A stretch of 46,712 nt of DNA from Planctomycetia bacterium (GTDB lineage: Bacteria > Planctomycetota > Phycisphaerae > Phycisphaerales > SM1A02), in the NCBI GenBank assembly GCA_005776885.1, contig SXOD01000037.1:1-46712 (forward strand), in the 5' to 3' direction. Position 1 is the stretch's first letter. Every line of letters starts with the position of its first letter. Of the stretch, positions 8,544 through 16,402 are shown one piece after another. A model generated the notes under the pieces. It was given only the letters and a program-made list of their open reading frames with translations. It searched no databases and was not told where the DNA came from. The position numbers were made by a program, and so were the translations under genes.

Positions 8544-10766
8544 ATGCATCCTGCCAGGAGCCAAACCGTGCCCACGATCAGACTCGCCACGAGCCCATCC
8601 GTTACGTTTCCAGTCCTCGCTGCCGTGGTCCTTGCTGGGGCCCTCATGGCCCTCATGGCCCTCATGGGAGTGCCGACGGCGACGATCGCCCACGCGGACC
8701 CGCAGGTCGACACGAGCGCGCAAGGCGACGCCGGCAAGAACCTGGACATGGGGATCCACTACGTCCTGGTCGCCAAGCCGGACCTGGCGGCCAGCAACTT
8801 GCAGGCCGTGCTGGACGCCGTCGTCGAAGACGCCGCACTCGCGGAGTTGGTCTCGGTCAGGGGGCTGGACCAGCGACTGGAAGACGCGATTCGACGCGGA
8901 CGCTTGCTTCCCGGCGTCGGCGAAGTCATCGTCCTCCTCGACGCTCGCGTGGACGCCGGTCGATTGGCTCTCGCGCGCGACCAGGTTCGCATCGACGCTG
9001 CCGTGGCCGCGCTTGATGGCACGGGCCGACAGCAGGTGCTGGCGCAGGAGCGATTGCTCGCCGCCGGCGAATACGCGATCCCAGCGCTGCTTCGCGCCGC
9101 ACTCGATACCAGCAAGCCGAGCCTGTCGGTGTCGGCCCGCTCGATGCTCGTGAGGGAAGGCCGCATGGCCGTGGCGCCGCTCTGCGCGGTGCTTGGCGGC
9201 GAGGCCGACGCCGATACCCAGAAGTTTGCGGCACAGGTGCTCGGCGAGATTGCCTGGCCCGCCGCAGAGCCCTTCCTGCTCAACCTCGCGAATGACGAGT
9301 CGTTCCCGGGAGACGTCCGCCAGGCGGCGTCCACGGCGTACGGCCGTTGCGGTGGGGGAGCCGGGACCGTGGCGGAGCAGTTTGGGCAGTTGGCCCGGCA
9401 ATATTTCGATGCCGTTCCCAGCGTCGTGCCCTACCCGCGCGACGCCGTCAACACCATCTGGAACTACGACCGAGCCGCCGGCCTGGAAGGGCAGTCCGTC
9501 CCCACGCCGGTCTTTGGCTCGATGATGGCCAAGCAGCTCGCCGCTCGTGCGCTTGGGATCGATCCCTCCTCGGAAGGAGCACTCGTGACCTACGTCGCTG
9601 CCGATCTCCGTTCCGAGAATCGAGCCCCGGCGGACTTCGAGATGGCTGATGGCGGACGCGGTGCCGACTTCTACGCCCGGCTTGCCGGCATGAATACGGC
9701 CGCTGGCGTCTTGGACCTGGCGCTTCGAAGTGGCGATGCTCCGTTGGCGCTCGACGCGCTCGACGCGATCTCCCACATCGGCGGATCCGCGACGATTGTC
9801 GCGCAGCAGCCTTCGTCGCTCAGCAGGGCCCTGGTGTTCGGCGATCGGCGCGTCCAGTTCGAGGCGGCGCTGGTGCTCGCCGCGGCCAACCCCCGTACGA
9901 GTTTCCAGAACGCGAGCCTGGTCGTGGCCCGCATCGCTTCGATGCTCCAGACGAACGCCGGGCCGGTTGGCGCCGTCGTGGCGGCCGAGGAAGAGGCCCA
10001 GGCGATCGCCAGCGACTTGGCCGCCGGCGGATTTGAGCCAGGCGCGTACGCGCCCGGCATCGGGCAGCTTGCTGCGAACATCGATTCATTCGGCGGCACC
10101 ATCGACTTCATCGTGCTGCAGGGAAGCCGTTCGTTCATCGAACGTGAGCTTGGCGCCCTCCGCGAGACGGCGGCGTTCAACGCCACGCCGATCCTCATGC
10201 TGGCCGATGTCTCCGAACTGGCCGCGGTCGACTCGGCCGCCGGCTCGGACATTCGCTGCCTGGTGGCCACGGCTGGCACCGGCAGCGACGCCCTGGGCGC
10301 ATCGCTCGCCGCGCTGCTGGCCAAAGCGGCCGGTGGCGGATTCACGTCGGAGGAAGCCGCCGCTGCGCGTGATCGCGCCTTCGCTGCGCTTCAGGAGCTT
10401 GGGACCCGATCGGCGGGACAGTTCAGCATCGTGGACGCGCGTCGAGACTTGATCGCCGCCGCGCGCAGCCCCGACGAACTGTTGGCGACGCAGGCCGCAC
10501 CGGTGCTCGCCTTGGTGCCAGACCCATCGGCGCAGGCCGTGCTCTTCGACCAGGCCATGGCCCGGCAGGGGGACGCGCGCATCGCATTCCTCTATGCCGT
10601 GGCTGATAACGCTCGCCGCATGGGCACCTTCCTCGATCCCAAGCGGGTGGAAGCCATGCTGGAACTGGTCCAGATGAGCACCGGCGATGAGGGCGTGGCA
10701 GCGGGTGCTGCCTATGGCGCACTCAATCTCCCAAGCGCCGAGGCGGTCCAGCTCATCACGCGCTGA
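8544..10766 (+). CDS. Secreted HEAT-repeat-like protein, function unknown
   Basis: 740 residues from MHPARSQTVP. The frame is open far upstream, but that part runs antisense to the dockerin-type gene and the riboswitch; this ATG is the first that gives a leader with a signal peptide (hydrophobic about 20-48, ending TIAHA). The mature protein is rich in alanine/leucine helices of HEAT/Armadillo type, for example ALLRAAL...VSARSMLVREGRMAVAPLCAVLGG and AAQVLGEIAWPAAEPFLLNLA (about 170-265). A second block sits near the C-terminus. No catalytic motif was recognised. The signal peptide contains the triple repeat ALMALMALM, encoded by three perfect 9-base repeats. It is divergent from the B12-riboswitch operon and is followed by a tRNA gene. 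Confidence 0.75.
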   Translation: MHPARSQTVPTIRLATSPSVTFPVLAAVVLAGALMALMALMGVPTATIAHADPQVDTSAQGDAGKNLDMGIHYVLVAKPDLAASNLQAVLDAVVEDAALAELVSVRGLDQRLEDAIRRGRLLPGVGEVIVLLDARVDAGRLALARDQVRIDAAVAALDGTGRQQVLAQERLLAAGEYAIPALLRAALDTSKPSLSVSARSMLVREGRMAVAPLCAVLGGEADADTQKFAAQVLGEIAWPAAEPFLLNLANDESFPGDVRQAASTAYGRCGGGAGTVAEQFGQLARQYFDAVPSVVPYPRDAVNTIWNYDRAAGLEGQSVPTPVFGSMMAKQLAARALGIDPSSEGALVTYVAADLRSENRAPADFEMADGGRGADFYARLAGMNTAAGVLDLALRSGDAPLALDALDAISHIGGSATIVAQQPSSLSRALVFGDRRVQFEAALVLAAANPRTSFQNASLVVARIASMLQTNAGPVGAVVAAEEEAQAIASDLAAGGFEPGAYAPGIGQLAANIDSFGGTIDFIVLQGSRSFIERELGALRETAAFNATPILMLADVSELAAVDSAAGSDIRCLVATAGTGSDALGASLAALLAKAAGGGFTSEEAAAARDRAFAALQELGTRSAGQFSIVDARRDLIAAARSPDELLATQAAPVLALVPDPSAQAVLFDQAMARQGDARIAFLYAVADNARRMGTFLDPKRVEAMLELVQMSTGDEGVAAGAAYGALNLPSAEAVQLITR
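8641..8667 (+). repeat. Three perfect tandem copies of CCCTCATGG
   Basis: A 9-base unit repeated three times without mismatch, in frame inside the signal-peptide coding part of the HEAT-like gene, giving ALM three times. Copy-number change would keep the frame and only lengthen or shorten the hydrophobic core. Confidence 0.95.
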
Positions 10767-10776
10767 CGATTCACAC

Positions 10777-10849
10777 GCCGCCTTAGCTCAGTTGGTAGAG
10801 CGGAGCTTTCGTAAAGCTCAGGTCACGGGTTCGAGTCCCGTAGGCGGCT
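10777..10849 (+). tRNA. tRNA-Thr (anticodon CGU)
   Basis: A complete cloverleaf of 73 bases. The acceptor stem is GCCGCCT with AGGCGGC (10842-10848), with discriminator T at 10849. The D arm has GCTC...GAGC, the anticodon stem is GAGCT/AGCTC with loop TTCGTAA, giving anticodon CGT (10810-10812), and the T arm is ACGGG-TTCGAGT-CCCGT. The anticodon reads ACG, threonine. CCA is not encoded. The gene lies 10 bases after the stop of the HEAT-like gene, so it may be cut from that transcript. Confidence 0.95.
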
Positions 10850-10864
10850 TCCCTTGCGGCGCGG

Positions 10865-12043
10865 TCAGGCGGGCACGCCAGCAGGCGTGGCCTGCGCCAA
10901 CAGCATTTCCAGCGTCGAACAGACGGCGTCTATTTCGGCCGGGGAAAGGTCGCTGGCCATCGGCAGGGTGATCATGCGCGGGGAGAGCCACTCCGCGACC
11001 GGGCAACTCGGGGCGGAATCGCCCCCCAAGGCGGACCGCAGATGTGGGAGGGTGGACAGTGCGGGATAGTGATTGCCCGCGCCGATGTCGTGGCGGTGGA
11101 GGCCATCGATGAGGGCATCCCGATCACAAGGCCCGAATCGGTCGCCCAATCGAACGGGGAACAGGTACCAGGCCGGGTGGCAGTCTTCTGGGCACTCGGG
11201 AACCCAGAGGTCCGGGTGGCCGGCGAGGCGGCGGTAATACCGTTCGGCGGCCGCTTGCCGCGACTCCACCATCGCTCCCAGCCTTGTCATCTGCGAGGCG
11301 CCGAGCGCGGCGAGTGGTTCCGCCATCCGGGCGTCGTAGCCAAACTGATTCACTTCCATCCGCATCCCCAGGTCCGGAGATTGGTCCGGGAAGCTTTGGC
11401 GGTCGGTGCGCCCCTGGAACCGCAGGACCCGACAGGCGTGCGCGAGTCGATCGTCATGCGACACCAGCGCGCCGCCCTCGCCGACGCTCACACAGCGGTA
11501 GGGGCCAAAGCCGACCACCGCCAGTCGGCCGATGCGACCGGCCAGGTCGGGGCCACGGCGCGCGCCCAGGCTCTCGGTGGCATTCTCCAGCATGGGAATC
11601 TCCAGTTGGTCGCAGAGCCGCGACAACTCGACCATCCCCATCAGGGAACCGAAAGGCGCGTACCCGATCACGGCGCGCGTCTTGGGAGTCACCCGGAGTT
11701 CAACTTCCTGGGTGCTCATGCACAGTGTCCGCGGATCCACATCCACCAGCCGAGGCGTGGCGCCCACGGCCAAGACGGCGTGCAGGTTGGCGGCGTACGA
11801 AAACGCTGGCACCAGCACTTCATCGCCCGGCTTCACGCCGAGGGCCCGCAAGCCGATTTCCAGGGCCGTCGCGCTGCTTGAGACCGCCACGGCCCACGGG
11901 CGATGGCACGCCGCGGCGATGCGTTGCTCGAAGAGTTCGGTCGCGGGTCCCAGGGTGAGCCGCACGTTCCGTGCCGCCCGAGTCATGGCGTCGCAGTCCG
12001 CAGGCGTGATGGTCGGACGACCGAGTGGAATGCTGGGGCTCAT
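10865..12043 (-). CDS. DegT/DnrJ/EryC1/StrS-family protein lacking the PLP lysine
   Basis: 392 residues from MSPSIPLGRPTITP, the normal length of the fold-type I sugar aminotransferase family that makes amino sugars for surface glycans. The fold is well kept: SSSATALEIGLRALGVKPGDEVLVP (55-79, shown in part), FSYAANLHAVLAVGA, and GEGGALVS. Two cofactor positions differ from the family. The Schiff-base lysine five residues before GEGG is R183 (GPYRCVSVGEGG), encoded CGC. The aspartate that normally contacts the PLP ring nitrogen in the 'EDA' motif is N154 (LENATESLGA), encoded AAT. Ordinary aminotransferase activity is therefore unlikely; a non-catalytic, regulatory or binding role is inferred. 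Its ATG overlaps the stop of the upstream HEAT-like gene (ATGA, 12040-12043). Confidence 0.85.
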   Translation of the reverse strand: MSPSIPLGRPTITPADCDAMTRAARNVRLTLGPATELFEQRIAAACHRPWAVAVSSSATALEIGLRALGVKPGDEVLVPAFSYAANLHAVLAVGATPRLVDVDPRTLCMSTQEVELRVTPKTRAVIGYAPFGSLMGMVELSRLCDQLEIPMLENATESLGARRGPDLAGRIGRLAVVGFGPYRCVSVGEGGALVSHDDRLAHACRVLRFQGRTDRQSFPDQSPDLGMRMEVNQFGYDARMAEPLAALGASQMTRLGAMVESRQAAAERYYRRLAGHPDLWVPECPEDCHPAWYLFPVRLGDRFGPCDRDALIDGLHRHDIGAGNHYPALSTLPHLRSALGGDSAPSCPVAEWLSPRMITLPMASDLSPAEIDAVCSTLEMLLAQATPAGVPA

Positions 12044-13611
12044 GGTGAGAGGGCTGGGGAGGGCGCTGGGGAAGGTGCTGGGAAAGGCGGCGAAGCAGAA
12101 GCGCCGGAGATGCTCTCGATGACGTCGGCGAGTGCGCCCGCACGCTTGGCCACCAACCACGCGGCCTGCACCTGCAAGACGGCGTCGAGGTCGGCTCCAC
12201 CACTCGCCGCGCGTACCAGCGCCTGCTCGTCGGCCGGGCTGATTGGTCGATCGTTCGCGACCAGGGCCAGCAGGACGAGTGCATCAGCCTTTCGCCCCAG
12301 GCCGACACGCAAGGTGCTGGCTGCATCGGCCGCCTCGGCGGTTCCCGCGCGCAGGAGCGCAAAGAGGCAGCTCTCGGTGAAGGGGCCCGGTCGGTCCCTG
12401 CAGAGCGAGACCAGTGCCGAGGGGTCGGCCTTGGCCATTTCGGCTGCCGAGACCAAGGCAAGGTTGGCCAGCGCTGGCGTCCCGTGCTCACTCTGCGACG
12501 CGGAGATCACCGCGCTCCAGATCGGGACGGCTTCGAGGGCCGGCAATCGCTCGGCCATCACGAGCGCCGCCTGGGTGCATGGCACGTTGCCAAGCAGCAC
12601 GAGCGCTTCCACGGCGCTCACACGGCCAGATCGATCCTTCCGAGCCAACACGGCCTCTCGAAGCGCGTCCATCAGCGTGTCGCCCGCCGGGAATGGTTCG
12701 TCAGTCTCCAGGGCGCCCAGCTCGGGTCCCTCGGCGAGCAACGCCAGCGCCGTCCGCAGCTGGTCGCGCCGGGACGTGGAACGCTGCATGAGCGAACGCC
12801 AGTGTTCCAGCGCACCCGGATCCCTGAGGGCCAGTCGGGCGGCGACGATTGTTCGCTCACCGGCAAGCGACAGGTTGGCCTCGCGCGGGAGGGCCCCAAG
12901 CAGAGGTCCCACCTCGGGAATCCGGTACGCCACGGCCGCCTGGGACAGTTCCGACGCGACCGCTTCCCGCTGCTGTGGTGCGAGTGGCGCAATGCGGTCG
13001 ACGAAGGCCCGCCATGGCGTTGTGTCACCACCGGCGACCCGGACCAGGGAGGCCATCCCATCAAGGCTCAGCGATTCATTCCCGGCGTAGTCGGAGACCC
13101 ACGCCGCGTCACTCGAGTCCGCCTCGGTTCCACGCGACAAGGCCTTAAGCACGAGCCGTTCGATGGCGGGGACGTCCGGAAGGTTGAGCAGTTCCGCCGC
13201 CACCGCTGGAGTGACCAGATCCAACCCGACTGCGGAGTTGATGGCGGCCACTTGGTCATTGCTGTCGGGCAGGGCGGCAACGGAGGCGAAACTGATCGAT
13301 CGATCGCTGGACAATTCAGCCAACCCCAGCACGGCATCCACGCGCGTGGTCCAGTCCCGGGATCCGCGGAGCGCCTCGAAGAGGGGCGCCAGTGACGGGT
13401 CCGCAAGCATTCGCAGGGACATCAGGTTGGCGTGGTGACGCCCGTCAGGCCACGGAGTGAGTCCCGACCGGAGCACCTCGATCACCTCGGCGGGCGCCCG
13501 CGTGGGAGGCGCCGAGGGAGTCGTGTCATCGATCGAACCCTGCGTGGCACCCGCGCACGTCACCGCGAGACTCGCGATGGCGACGAATGAAGGTGCCCAG
13601 GCAGTGGCCAT
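12040..13611 (-). CDS. Exported HEAT-like helical repeat protein, function unknown
   Basis: 523 residues. The N-terminus MATAWAPSFVAIASLAVTCAGA is a signal peptide; a cysteine lies in it (AVTC) but the residue before it does not make a good lipobox. The body is a long run of alanine/leucine-rich helix pairs (VDAVLGLAEL, RVSAVEALVLLGN, NLALVSAAEMA) in the manner of HEAT repeats. The C-terminus is a proline-serine tail, PAPSPAPSPALSP, encoded by an imperfect GC-rich repeat at about 12044-12090. No enzymatic motif was found. The four-base overlap with the DegT-like gene implies translational coupling, so the two may work together. Confidence 0.72.
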   Translation of the reverse strand: MATAWAPSFVAIASLAVTCAGATQGSIDDTTPSAPPTRAPAEVIEVLRSGLTPWPDGRHHANLMSLRMLADPSLAPLFEALRGSRDWTTRVDAVLGLAELSSDRSISFASVAALPDSNDQVAAINSAVGLDLVTPAVAAELLNLPDVPAIERLVLKALSRGTEADSSDAAWVSDYAGNESLSLDGMASLVRVAGGDTTPWRAFVDRIAPLAPQQREAVASELSQAAVAYRIPEVGPLLGALPREANLSLAGERTIVAARLALRDPGALEHWRSLMQRSTSRRDQLRTALALLAEGPELGALETDEPFPAGDTLMDALREAVLARKDRSGRVSAVEALVLLGNVPCTQAALVMAERLPALEAVPIWSAVISASQSEHGTPALANLALVSAAEMAKADPSALVSLCRDRPGPFTESCLFALLRAGTAEAADAASTLRVGLGRKADALVLLALVANDRPISPADEQALVRAASGGADLDAVLQVQAAWLVAKRAGALADVIESISGASASPPFPAPSPAPSPALSP

Positions 13612-13637
13612 GCAGTCACTCTACTGGCAACGGGTGC

Positions 13638-15113
13638 TCAGCTTGCGCTGGTGGGTCGATCCGGCCGGGCGACGGCGATGCGGAGTCGATCCCGAACCAT
13701 GCAGGCGTCTGACTTTCCCGTGCTGGAGCTGAGTTCAAGTCGGCCATCGCAGCAGGTGCGCATGCGCTGCGCGGCCTGCAGGACGGTCGAGTGCGCTTCG
13801 CGTCCCAGCCCCCGGGCGATCTCCGGGAGTGACAGCCTGGTGAGTTCCCTGGCCAGCATGGCGACCATCCCTCGGGCATCGACCACTTCACGCCGTCGCG
13901 AGTTCCCTCGGATGTCGGCCGGGGTGACGCCAAACTCCCGTGCGGCCTCGGCAATGATCGACTCCAGAGTCACCCGGCCCGGGTTCAGGCACGTGGGCGA
14001 TCGAAGGGCAGCCAGCGCGGCAGCCGGGAGGTCCGCGGAGGCATCCAGTTGGCGAAGGACCTCCAGTCGCAGGATGAACCCACGCACCTCACGCGCGCCG
14101 CCCAGGCACTGCTCCGCGATCCGGTCAAGCACCTCTCCCGGAAGCGAGATGTGCCGACGCGCGGACTCGCGCTCGGCGATCCGCCGCCGGAGGGCCAGGT
14201 CAGCGGCTGGCAGTTCGGCGACGACGCCGGCCAGCAGCCGGTTCACCAGGGGCTGGGGCAGGCGACGATCGGCCGCCGGATGCTGGTCGATCGTGAGGAC
14301 GACCCGCGCCCCGCCATGCACGAGCGCATCGAGCGTGTGCGTGAACTCCGCGAGGGTCGATGTCTTGTTGGCCAGGAACCCCAGGTCGTCCAGCAGCAAG
14401 AGATCCAGCTGGCGGACGGCTTTCCGAAACGAATCGATCCCACCCTGTCGCAAGGCCGCGACGAAGTCATTCGTGAATCGCTCGGCCGTCATGAACCGGA
14501 CGCGGGTGCCGTCGGGCGAGCGACGTCGCTCACGCTCGATGCCCAGCAGGAGGTGACTCTTCCCCGTGCCGCATCGACCCACGATCAAGGTGATCGGCGC
14601 CGCGCTGGACGAGTTGGAGGCCACCAGCTTGGCGGCGTGAACGGCGAGGGCATTGGCCTGGTCCACGACGAGGTCTTCGAGCCGTGCGGCTCCACCGCTT
14701 CGCCCGGTGCGGGCCGCCGGAGCGAGGCCGCGTGGGGCGGCTGACGTCGCGCCAGCGCCGCCATGCGCCTCGGCCGACGGCGCGAGGTCAGCAGCCGAGC
14801 GTCCAGTCGTTGATGGTTCCAGGAGCGGGGCCGCTGCGGGAAAATCGCCTGGGTTGGCAACGACTTCCACTTCGACCGGTGCCCCGGCCGCATCACGGGC
14901 GGCTGCCGCAAGCTCCTGCATGTAATGCCGGCAGATCCAGTCGCGGACGAAGTCGTTGCGCGTGCTGACTTGCAGTCGATCCCCGGCAAGCTTGCAGCGG
15001 GCACCCTCCTGGAACCAGATCCCAAACTTTCGCTCCCCGATCCTGGAAACCAACGCATTGCGCAACAAATCGGGGCGCGAGGCGTTCTGGCGAATCATGG
15101 GGCGATCAGGCAT
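13638..15113 (-). CDS. dnaA: Chromosomal replication initiator protein DnaA
   Basis: 491 residues from MPDRPMIRQN (MIRQN five codons on is an alternative start at 15098). The domain order is as in DnaA. Domain I is about 1-90, followed by a short proline/alanine-rich linker (about 91-145). The AAA+ domain has a Walker A GRCGTGKSHLL (179-189) and a Walker B LLLLDDLGFLANK. The C-terminal helix-turn-helix carries ARELTRLSLPEIARGLGREAHSTV in place of the standard DnaA signature (ARELT..SLPEIG..FGGRDHTTV), so the protein is divergent but complete. DnaA binds 9-base boxes at oriC and melts the origin. Neither dnaN, recF nor gyrB is next to it. DnaA-box-like sites lie in its upstream region. Confidence 0.92.
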   Translation of the reverse strand: MPDRPMIRQNASRPDLLRNALVSRIGERKFGIWFQEGARCKLAGDRLQVSTRNDFVRDWICRHYMQELAAAARDAAGAPVEVEVVANPGDFPAAAPLLEPSTTGRSAADLAPSAEAHGGAGATSAAPRGLAPAARTGRSGGAARLEDLVVDQANALAVHAAKLVASNSSSAAPITLIVGRCGTGKSHLLLGIERERRRSPDGTRVRFMTAERFTNDFVAALRQGGIDSFRKAVRQLDLLLLDDLGFLANKTSTLAEFTHTLDALVHGGARVVLTIDQHPAADRRLPQPLVNRLLAGVVAELPAADLALRRRIAERESARRHISLPGEVLDRIAEQCLGGAREVRGFILRLEVLRQLDASADLPAAALAALRSPTCLNPGRVTLESIIAEAAREFGVTPADIRGNSRRREVVDARGMVAMLARELTRLSLPEIARGLGREAHSTVLQAAQRMRTCCDGRLELSSSTGKSDACMVRDRLRIAVARPDRPTSAS

Positions 15114-15319
15114 GCGGGCTCCTGGACGGTGTGGGCGAGGCGACCGCCGGTCGCGACGATCAGCCGCCGCGAGATGGTCGCCTCCCGAGTCGTGATGGGT
15201 GGAGAAGGGATCGTCCCACGCGGTCAAGTCGCCTCGACCGGCCCGTCCATGGGCTGGGCGGAATCTAACGGTTCGTTCAGGCGCGGAGTGAGCCCATTCG
15301 CGATGAAGTTGCGCGCCAA

Positions 15320-15341
15320 CCTAACTCGTTGCCGTGTTAGG
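15320..15341. promoter_or_regulatory. 22-base imperfect palindrome upstream of dnaA
   Basis: CCTAAC-T-CG-TTGC-CG-T-GTTAGG: six-base arms are perfect, with an inner CG/CG pair and a T/T mismatch. It is centred about 217 bases upstream of the dnaA start. It could be an operator or an origin element; nothing identifies the protein that binds it. Confidence 0.4.
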
Positions 15342-15355
15342 GATTCCCGCCATGC

Positions 15356-15364
15356 CCGTCCACA
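15356..15364 (+). promoter_or_regulatory. DnaA-box-like site (CCGTCCACA)
   Basis: Fits the relaxed high-GC DnaA-box consensus (T/C)(T/C)(G/A/C)TCCACA known from Streptomyces, with three differences from E. coli TTATCCACA. It lies in the 293-base gap between dnaA and the GNAT gene, where no gene was found. Confidence 0.45.
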
Positions 15365-15396
15365 CTTCACCCAATCGTGCCAAGACCGTCACAAGT

Positions 15397-15405
15397 TGTG
15401 GACAA
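15397..15405 (-). promoter_or_regulatory. DnaA box (TTGTCCACA on the minus strand)
   Basis: One base from the E. coli consensus TTATCCACA and identical to the preferred Streptomyces box. It ends two bases from the GNAT gene's stop and lies about 285 bases upstream of dnaA. Together with the site at 15356-15364 it suggests dnaA autoregulation or an origin in this gap. The rest of 15114-15406 holds no reading frame I can support. Confidence 0.6.
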
Positions 15406-15406
15406 A

Positions 15407-16351
15407 TCAAGTTGTCGGGTCATCCAGCCATGCCACGCGCCGGCCCAACTCGTGGAAACCAACTGATGCATAAAGAGTTAGTGCAGGCGTGTTGCGCGCA
15501 TCGCAGGCCAGCGCGAGCGTGGTTCCACCAGCGGCGTCCAGTTGCCTGAGTTGTTCAGCCAAAAGGAATCGGCCCACCCCGATCCCGCGCGCCTGCGGAG
15601 CCATCCCGATGTAGATGAGATCCCACTCTCCCGCCTGCGCGTCGGCATCGACGCGCGCACGAGTGAGCGAGAGCCCCACCAACCGGCTGCATCGGCTGTC
15701 GGTGGAGTAGGCCCCCAACCACTGGCGAGGGATGGAGGTTGCACCGTCCAGGTGGCCCTCCAGCACCCGCTCCGGACGGCGCCTGGCCCCGAGTTCAGGG
15801 CAATCCAGTGAGTCCGCGCATGATGCCCTGAGCACCTCGGCGACGGCACCGAGATCGTCGGGGAGGGGAGCCACACGGAACCCGCCTGGGCACGGCGCAG
15901 AGGCCCGTGGCGACTCCACGCGGGTGCGAAGGAAGACGAGGGTGGTCAACCTGGCCATGCCGCTGCTGGCGAGGACGTGGTTGAGGTCATGATCCGACTC
16001 CGTCGTGAGGGTGATCACCACCCCATCCGGCACCCGTGCGCGGTACTGACGAATCACCTCCCTGACCGCGCAGCCTCCGGCGGCCTGCCGAGCCCCATGC
16101 CCTGCGAGGAGCGGCGGGAGGAGCGTGCCGCACCCGCCTGCTCGATCAAGGATGATCGCCGCGGAAGCGGAACCGCCCCCCCCCGACTCGGCGAGGACCG
16201 AAAAGTCCCAGCCGCACGGCCTGGCGTCGAGCCCCTGCCGCAGGCGCCTGGCTCGACCCGGGTCCTCCGGGAGCAGGGCCCGGAGCAGCCGGCTCCGCGC
16301 CTGGGCATTCGTGGGGGCACTGAGCACGATGACAGGTGGATCGTGGCTCAC
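15407..16351 (-). CDS. GNAT-family N-acetyltransferase, probably two-domain
   Basis: 314 residues from a GTG codon (VSHDPPVIVL); no ATG fits, and the frame continues upstream only antisense to the next gene. The C-terminal half is a good GNAT domain: WDLIYIGMAPQARGIGVGRFLL holds motif A with Q-x-R-G-x-G-x-G for acetyl-CoA, followed by ALACDARNTPALTLYASVGF. The N-terminal half resembles a degenerate GNAT domain (ITLTTESDHDLNHVLASSGM... LVFLRT). This layout recalls the MshD-like tandem GNATs. The substrate is unknown. A run of nine C bases at 16176-16184 encodes Gly-Gly-Gly near the start. Confidence 0.75.
   Translation of the reverse strand: MSHDPPVIVLSAPTNAQARSRLLRALLPEDPGRARRLRQGLDARPCGWDFSVLAESGGGGSASAAIILDRAGGCGTLLPPLLAGHGARQAAGGCAVREVIRQYRARVPDGVVITLTTESDHDLNHVLASSGMARLTTLVFLRTRVESPRASAPCPGGFRVAPLPDDLGAVAEVLRASCADSLDCPELGARRRPERVLEGHLDGATSIPRQWLGAYSTDSRCSRLVGLSLTRARVDADAQAGEWDLIYIGMAPQARGIGVGRFLLAEQLRQLDAAGGTTLALACDARNTPALTLYASVGFHELGRRVAWLDDPTT
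16176..16184. repeat. Homopolymer of nine C inside the GNAT gene
   Basis: Nine consecutive C on the plus strand (G on the coding strand) encode glycines in ESGGGGSAS. Such a tract is prone to slippage and to sequencing error; the present length keeps the full reading frame. Confidence 0.9.
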
Positions 16352-16402
16352 GCGGGGATTCTCGCACGGCGGCGACGGCTGCGAGGGGAGTACACTTCCC
16401 CA

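Noticed and set aside
12044..12090. GC-rich repeat at the end of the HEAT-like gene as a regulatory element
   Set aside because: It is explained by the Pro-Ala-Pro-Ser repeats of the encoded C-terminal tail.
15114..15406. A small gene between dnaA and the GNAT gene
   Set aside because: The short open frames there have no ribosome site, no signal peptide and no recognisable motif.
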